In this document: one piece after another, positions 6,655 to 8,777 of the stretch
Position numbering within the stretch: position 1 is the stretch's first letter
Layout of the letters: every line of letters starts with the position of its first letter
Assembly (NCBI GenBank): GCA_964433635.1
Contig: CAYSSG010000065.1
Coordinates: forward strand, 1 to 8,777
DNA length: 8,777 bases
DNA from: CAYSSG01 sp964433635
GTDB taxonomy: Bacteria > Atribacterota > Phoenicimicrobiia > Phoenicimicrobiales > Stramentimicrobiaceae
Direction of reading: 5' to 3'
Translations under genes and position numbers: made by a program
Notes under the pieces: generated by a model
Told to the model about the DNA's origin: nothing
Databases searched by the model: none
What the model saw: only the letters and a program-made list of their open reading frames with translations

Positions 6655-6671
6655 ATAAAAAGGAGAAAGAG

Positions 6672-7499
6672 ATGAACAAAGAAAAAGTAGAAAGAAACCA
6701 GGAATTAATCAAAAAATCCAAACAGGTTATCAAGGAAGCATTCGAGAAATATGACCCTTCTAAATGTGCTGTTACCTGGACCGGAGGAAAAGATTCCACC
6801 ACCGATTTATGGATTATTCGTCAGGTCTGTGTAGAAGAGAATATTCCTCTTCCCCAGGTCATTACCATCGATGAAGGAGATGCCTTTACGGAAATTACTG
6901 ATTTCCTGGTCAGCGTCTCCAAGGCATGGCATATTGACCTGAAATGGCTGTGTAATTTTGATGTATTATCTGCCTGTCTGAGCCATCTGGGAAATACCGT
7001 TCAGGTCAAACGCCTCAACAAGCGAAACCAGGAAGAGCTGAAGCGCATTGACTTTACTGAAGATTCCTTTGTCTTTGAAGCAGAATCCTATTCAGGAAAT
7101 CATCTGATGAAGACCGTCGTGTTGAATCAATTCATTGAAGAGAGCAAGACAGAACTCCTCTTTATGGCTCTAAGACGTGATGAACAGGCTGCCCGGAAAG
7201 AGGATGAATATTTCACCCACAAAGAGGGAGGATATCTCATGCCCGAACATACCCGCGTTTCTCCTATTCTGCATTTTACCGAAAGGGATATCTGGGATAA
7301 TACCCAACTGCACAATCTGCCTTACTGCCCGCTCTATAAGATCGGCTACCGTTCTTTAGGAGCCAGGAGTAGCTCCAATCCCGGTGATATCGGAGTCCCG
7401 GCCTGGGAACAGGATATAGAGAATGTGCCGGAAAGGGCAGGCAGAAGACAGGATAAAGAAAAGGCCATGGAAAGATTAAGAAAGTTGGGGTATATGTAA
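6672..7499 (+). CDS. CysD-like PP-loop ATPase (PAPS reductase / sulfate adenylyltransferase subunit 2 family)
   Basis: A 275-residue cytoplasmic protein of the adenine-nucleotide alpha-hydrolase fold. The PP-loop is TGGKDST (residues 37-43). Further blocks are ALRRDEQAARKED (166-178), RVSPILHFTERDIW (195-208), PLYKIGYRSLG (220-230) and ERAGRRQDKEKAMERL (254-269). The second, third and last blocks resemble CysD, the catalytic half of ATP sulfurylase, which adenylylates sulfate. The Cys-Cys pairs and the ECGLH end of APS/PAPS reductases are absent, so reduction of PAPS is unlikely. No CysN GTPase partner lies in the window. The start is ATG 6672, with AAAAAGGAG ending six bases upstream; an in-frame ATG at 6639 lies inside the previous gene and has no site. 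The 17-base gap to the upstream hydrolase indicates one operon. Activation of another oxyanion, or a tRNA-type thiolation, remains possible. Confidence 0.82.
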   Translation: MNKEKVERNQELIKKSKQVIKEAFEKYDPSKCAVTWTGGKDSTTDLWIIRQVCVEENIPLPQVITIDEGDAFTEITDFLVSVSKAWHIDLKWLCNFDVLSACLSHLGNTVQVKRLNKRNQEELKRIDFTEDSFVFEAESYSGNHLMKTVVLNQFIEESKTELLFMALRRDEQAARKEDEYFTHKEGGYLMPEHTRVSPILHFTERDIWDNTQLHNLPYCPLYKIGYRSLGARSSSNPGDIGVPAWEQDIENVPERAGRRQDKEKAMERLRKLGYM

Positions 7500-7516
7500 C
7501 AAGGAGAAATAGTCCA

Positions 7517-7522
7517 TATAAT
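7517..7522 (+). promoter_or_regulatory. Possible internal -10 box before the second sulfatase-fold gene
   Basis: TATAAT at 7517-7522 is a perfect -10 hexamer in the 79-base spacer between the CysD-like gene and the second hydrolase. The -35 position at 17 bases (ATGTAA, 7494-7499) is poor and no TGN extension precedes the box. In AT-rich DNA this may be chance. Confidence 0.22.
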
Positions 7523-7578
7523 ACAGTTTAGAATCATTAATATTTTTCTTTGTTAAGCAAATCAGAAAGGAATGAATC

Positions 7579-8777
7579 ATGAAAGAACAAAACATCATTA
7601 TTATCAGCTTGGATGAAGTTCGTCCGGACCATCTGAGCTGCTATGGATATCAGAAAATATCAACCTCTGCCATTGACCAGATTTCCAGTGAGGGAGTACG
7701 GTTTACCCAATGCTTTTCTTCAGCAGATTTCACCCCTATTGCCATGGGTTCAGTCATTACTGGTAGATATCCCAACAAGCATGGTGTTAGGGATGCTTAT
7801 TCGCACTTAGCTGGACCTACAATTGCTACTATCTTGAAGGAAGATGGATATCATACTGCTGGTTTGGTTGGAAATGGGTTATTATCAAGGCAGCATGGAT
7901 TTGCCCAGGGATTTGACTTTTTCAGTGAAACTTCCAAAGAAACCAGCTGGTTGGAAATTATTTATCCCAATTCAGGAGTTGATGAGATCTTCTATGAAGG
8001 CAATTACTGGGTGGAAGAATTCTTTGAATGGCTTAAACATAATCATCAAAAGAAATTTTTTATGTGGGGTCATCTGTACGAAACGCATGAAGGTTCCGGT
8101 ACCTCTTTGGTTAAGAGAGGATTGGTAGAAGAAGGAAAATTATCTGAATTTGATTATTATGATGCTAAGATCAAGATGGCAGATGAGAAATTGATCCGTC
8201 GTCTCATTAACACCTTAAAGGAACTGAATATCTATGAAAATACAACCATTGTCGTGATGAGCGATCACGGTACCAATTTAGGTGAACATCCGGTGAATGA
8301 TATTCCCTGGCGGAAAAAAGGAACCCGTTATCCCCAGCATACCACTATGTATGACCATGATTTGCATGTTGCCATGATCATCAAAGGGACGGGTTTTCCT
8401 TCAGGTAAGGTAATTAATGGGATGGTTAGATCGATTGATTTAGTTCCTACTTTGCTGGAACATATCGGGATCTCTTCCCAAACCTATGATTTTGATGGTC
8501 AGTCCTGGTTGCCTTTGCTTCAGCATGACCAGGATCATGAGGAAGTCTATTCCGAAGATTTATTCGAGCCCAGAGGGTTGGGTGCTATTCATTCACTGCG
8601 TACTCCCAAGTATAAATTCATGAGGAATTTATCCCTGGGTGAGGAATCTTATTTTGATTTAATAAACGATCCCGGTGAACAGCAGGATATCAAAGAGAAG
8701 ATTGACCGGGAAAATTTGATCAAAATCAGAAAAAAGTTGAATTCTTTTTTATTTACCAAGGCAGTAAGTCAAGGAGG
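7579..8777 (+). CDS. Second sulfatase-fold hydrolase, threonine type (3' end cut by window edge)
   Basis: The frame starts at ATG 7579 after AAAGGA (7566-7571, seven bases upstream) and is open to the right edge: 399 whole codons without a stop. Motifs in order: SLDEVRPDHLSCYGY (D12, D17), then FTPIAMGSVITGRYPNKHGV (51-70), MSDHGTNLGEH (D229, H230, H237), the YDHDLHVAMII block (258-268), and near the end FDLINDPGEQQD. The last is the usual C-terminal motif, so little is missing. The formylglycine cysteine is again absent: T52 lies nine residues before the conserved T61-G62, the same spacing as the cysteine in true sulfatases. C45 is seven residues too early to take its place. There is no signal peptide. 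It is a divergent paralogue of the protein encoded at 5440-6654 and shares the transcript direction. The substrate is unknown; sulfate or phosphate ester hydrolysis or transfer is the family expectation. Confidence 0.86.
   Translation, partial: MKEQNIIIISLDEVRPDHLSCYGYQKISTSAIDQISSEGVRFTQCFSSADFTPIAMGSVITGRYPNKHGVRDAYSHLAGPTIATILKEDGYHTAGLVGNGLLSRQHGFAQGFDFFSETSKETSWLEIIYPNSGVDEIFYEGNYWVEEFFEWLKHNHQKKFFMWGHLYETHEGSGTSLVKRGLVEEGKLSEFDYYDAKIKMADEKLIRRLINTLKELNIYENTTIVVMSDHGTNLGEHPVNDIPWRKKGTRYPQHTTMYDHDLHVAMIIKGTGFPSGKVINGMVRSIDLVPTLLEHIGISSQTYDFDGQSWLPLLQHDQDHEEVYSEDLFEPRGLGAIHSLRTPKYKFMRNLSLGEESYFDLINDPGEQQDIKEKIDRENLIKIRKKLNSFLFTKAVSQG
8771..8777 (+). promoter_or_regulatory. Ribosome binding site of the next gene, at the window edge
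   Basis: AAGGAGG at the very end is a near-perfect Shine-Dalgarno sequence. It lies within the last codons of the second sulfatase-fold gene, whose C-terminal motif has already passed. Another gene of the same operon therefore probably starts within about 15 bases beyond the window, closely coupled to or overlapping this one. Confidence 0.55.

Noticed and set aside
6639..6671. Upstream ATG for the CysD-like gene
   Set aside because: It lies within the preceding coding region, and the strong ribosome site ends six bases before ATG 6672.
7711..7716. C45 of the second sulfatase-fold protein as the formylglycine site
   Set aside because: It is seven residues upstream of the correct position and is not followed by x-P-x-R.
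7844..8128. 94-codon frame on the + strand within the second sulfatase-fold gene
   Set aside because: It is out of frame with the long open reading frame that carries every family motif, and resembles no protein I know.

Overview
The window reads as low-GC DNA with strong purine-rich Shine-Dalgarno (SD) sites, TTG and GTG starts alongside ATG, and protein families typical of anaerobic Bacillota. A clostridial or peptococcal anaerobe with corrinoid-dependent one-carbon metabolism is the most likely source. This is an inference from family content and signals, not a taxonomic assignment. All genes supported here lie on the + strand.

Left part (1-1283): the last residues of a PdxA-type dehydrogenase are followed 33 bases later by an iron-dependent alcohol dehydrogenase that starts at TTG. 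The pairing suggests breakdown of a small phosphorylated sugar acid. Middle part (about 1284-4446): after a spacer with a candidate extended -10 promoter come a homocysteine S-methyltransferase made of the zinc domain only, a 625-residue reductive activator of corrinoid enzymes with an N-terminal [2Fe-2S] domain, and a previously unmarked 46-codon cysteine-rich ORF right behind the activator. Together they look like pieces of a corrinoid-dependent methyl-transfer system. No corrinoid protein and no second methyltransferase is inside the window.

Right part (4447-8777): a 227-base spacer carries a good sigma-A type promoter with a perfect palindrome at the expected transcription start. Then come a GntR/HutC-family regulator with a UTRA domain, a sulfatase-fold protein, a CysD-like PP-loop ATPase and a second sulfatase-fold protein that runs off the right edge. 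Neither sulfatase-fold protein has the formylglycine cysteine; both have threonine at exactly that position, and neither has a signal peptide. The likely picture is a ligand-controlled cytoplasmic cassette that hydrolyses or transfers a sulfate or phosphate ester, with an adenylylating enzyme between the two hydrolase-like genes. Its substrate cannot be read from the sequence.

The most interesting items are this GntR / threonine-type sulfatase / CysD-like cassette, the small cysteine-rich ORF at 4306-4446, and the minimal methyltransferase plus activator pair. No tRNA, rRNA, CRISPR array, insertion sequence or transposase was seen.
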